From: a virus
Virus record (IMG/VR): IMGVR_UViG_3300042294_001682
Location: 1 to 21,425 of that record
Direction: 5' to 3' (one strand)
DNA: 21,425 nt
The translations under genes and the position numbers were made by a program. Below are positions 21,403-21,425 of this stretch, piece by piece (the stretch's first letter is position 1; each line of letters begins with the position of its first letter). The notes below the pieces were generated by a model. It searched no databases. It was given only the letters and a program-made list of their open reading frames with translations, and was not told the DNA's origin.

Positions 21403-21425
21403 ATCATCGTCCTCCGTGGCGATGC

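Overview
The window is about 21.4 kb of G+C-rich DNA carrying the virion-structure operon of a tailed phage or prophage. All supportable genes lie on the minus strand, so transcription runs from high to low coordinates. The gene set (lambda-type portal, protease-capsid fusion, decoration protein, tail completion proteins, tail-tube-like proteins, frameshifted tail chaperone, tape measure) indicates a siphovirus-like particle with a long non-contractile tail; no sheath or contractile baseplate gene is visible. Several unnamed proteins resemble ones I associate with Planctomycetes (pro)phages, so a planctomycete host is my best guess from memory, not a database result. No terminase, integrase, replication or lysis gene is present, so the operon continues beyond both ends.

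In transcription order: (a) 21402-20705 is an A+T-richer island with a short leader ORF, a degenerate tRNA-Gly-like element, and a Mom-family DNA-modification gene whose reading frame opens with GTG inside the tRNA-like sequence. (b) 20591-18354 holds a structured intergenic region, a 35-residue acidic protein, a small protein in the lambda gpW position, and the portal protein. (c) 18357-15339 is the head module: protease-capsid fusion, decoration protein bracketed by two strong hairpins, and a head-tail joining candidate. (d) 15339-13513 is a fibre with YadA-like repeats.

(e) 13410-10770 is a carbohydrate cassette set inside the virion operon: a GH130-like beta-propeller, a small-molecule-type SAM methyltransferase, and a family 2 glycosyltransferase with a TPR-like tail. 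(f) 10773-6004 is the tail module: tail terminator candidate, gp10-like completion protein, two tail-tube-like proteins, gpG/gpGT chaperone with a T-run slippery site, and tape measure. (g) 5993-2268 holds four tail-tip or virion-associated proteins and a cysteine-rich zinc-type protein. (h) 2226-1 holds a small unknown, a metallophosphoesterase, a dNMP kinase with an N-terminal extension, and a partial gene.

Most junctions overlap as ATGA (or GTGA, TGATG, TAATG), which implies translational coupling across the operon, and the glyco cassette is stitched in the same way. The most interesting points are the tRNA-like element at the mom start (a possible analogue of the Mu com-mom translational switch), the glyco-methyl cassette behind the fibre gene, the in-phase T TTT TTT frameshift site, and the paired hairpins around the decoration gene.
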